DNA from: Curtobacterium sp. BH-2-1-1
GTDB taxonomy: Bacteria; Actinomycetota; Actinomycetes; Actinomycetales; Microbacteriaceae
DNA: 64,000 bases
Direction of reading: 5' to 3'
NCBI RefSeq assembly: GCF_001806325.1
Contig: NZ_CP017580.1
Span: 1,364,001 to 1,428,000, forward strand
The translations under genes were made by a program, and so were the position numbers. Of the stretch, positions 63,776-64,000 are shown piece after piece. Numbering within the stretch: position 1 is the stretch's first letter; every line of letters starts with the position of its first letter. The notes under the pieces were generated by a model. It worked only from the letters and a program-made list of their open reading frames with translations, made no database searches and was not told the origin of the DNA.

Positions 63776-64000
63776 CAGGCGGCGGCCAGTGCGGGGTCGA
63801 GCACGACCTTCACGCAGCCGTCCTCCTTCTTCTGGAACACCTCGTACATGTGCGGGGCGTCCTCGAGCGAGACCCGGTGGGTCGTCAGGTCGAGCGTGCC
63901 GAGCGGATCCGACGGGTCCTGCACGAGCGGCATGATGTCGTCGATCCAGCGCTTCACGTTGCACTGCCCCTCGCGGACGGTGATCTGCTTGTCGAACAGC
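63775..64000 (-). CDS. zinc-dependent alcohol dehydrogenase, C-terminal part (5' end outside window)
   Basis: The open frame runs from beyond the right edge to a stop at 63775 and gives 74 residues: FDKQITVREGQCNVKRWID, then PLGTLDLTTHRVSLEDAPHMY and FQKKEDGCVKVVLDP. This matches the C-terminus of zinc-dependent medium-chain dehydrogenases of the formaldehyde/threonine-type group. The catalytic and cofactor-binding parts are not visible. It is the upstream partner of the epimerase. Confidence 0.85.
   Translation of the reverse strand, partial: LFDKQITVREGQCNVKRWIDDIMPLVQDPSDPLGTLDLTTHRVSLEDAPHMYEVFQKKEDGCVKVVLDPALAAA

Overview
The window looks like a chromosomal segment of a high-GC (roughly 70% or more) actinobacterium. 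GC is very high at third codon positions. The gene set (Pol-PE-Lig type LigD with Ku, DUF1206, DUF6314, DUF4166, single-chain phosphoketolase, LAYTG-type sorting signal), the many GTG starts and the many apparently leaderless promoters suggest Microbacteriaceae. A plant-associated Curtobacterium-like organism is my inference, helped by a phenolic acid decarboxylase/esterase pair and abundant sugar and nucleoside catabolism. I see no rRNA, tRNA, CRISPR array, insertion sequence, prophage or integrase. I annotate 70 protein genes, of which the first and last run off the window.

Layout. 1-6.9 kb: a TIGR01777 epimerase and DUF4166 protein, a CDF metal exporter, a small secreted toxin-like protein, an MFS exporter divergent from a LysR regulator, and an ECF sigma factor coupled to a membrane protein. 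7-13.2 kb: a DHA2 drug exporter with two membrane proteins, a wall-anchored lectin/DUF11 protein and a GH13 alpha-glucosidase. 13.3-21.5 kb: an FMN reductase, MarR, a Dps / SDR / FAD-oxidoreductase stress operon, a hydrolase, an SMP-30 protein, DUF1206 and RtcB, the last preceded by an unrecorded 35-codon ORF. 21.9-26.2 kb: MarR divergent from phenolic acid decarboxylase and a coupled esterase-like hydrolase, then GH15 and DUF1992. 26.3-34.2 kb: a secreted protein divergent from phosphoketolase, small proteins, an FAH-family hydrolase, a TIM-barrel isomerase, and a second ECF sigma operon with two Asp23-like proteins. 34.3-38.9 kb: NHEJ genes (SDR-ligD divergent from ku). 39-45 kb: Ppx/GppA, then a nucleoside hydrolase / MFS / ribokinase operon divergent from its LacI regulator. 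45-50.6 kb: DHA2 exporter with TetR, GNAT, VOC and HAD proteins, and MarR with an MBL-fold protein. 50.6-57.7 kb: a five-gene sugar ABC operon with a glycogen-debranching-like enzyme and an S51 peptidase, divergent from LacI. 57.7-64 kb: a second nucleoside hydrolase, a lipoprotein, an XRE-cupin regulator divergent from a thioredoxin-reductase-like enzyme, pentapeptide-repeat, DUF6314 and SHOCT proteins, an epimerase, and the 3' end of a zinc alcohol dehydrogenase.

How the genes work together. Most regulators (LysR, MarR, TetR, LacI twice, XRE-cupin) sit next to and usually divergent from their probable targets, and palindromic operators can be read directly in the gaps. The nucleoside operon forms a complete logic of uptake, base/ribose cleavage and ribose phosphorylation under a LacI factor with two identical 14-bp operators. 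The padC operon couples a likely hydroxycinnamate esterase to a decarboxylase.

At least 25 first-of-unit genes have a TAnnnT- or CAnnnT-type -10 hexamer exactly 6-7 bases before the start codon, the signature of leaderless mRNAs. Intergenic gaps carry three families of perfect or near-perfect palindromes, one of which (core GGAGGCGCGG) also appears inside two coding regions. The most novel-looking items are the RtcB leader ORF, the four-cysteine paralogue pair (5630-6409 and 58858-59514), the toxin-like secreted domain, the palindrome families and the degenerate nucleotide-binding motif of the 60190 oxidoreductase.
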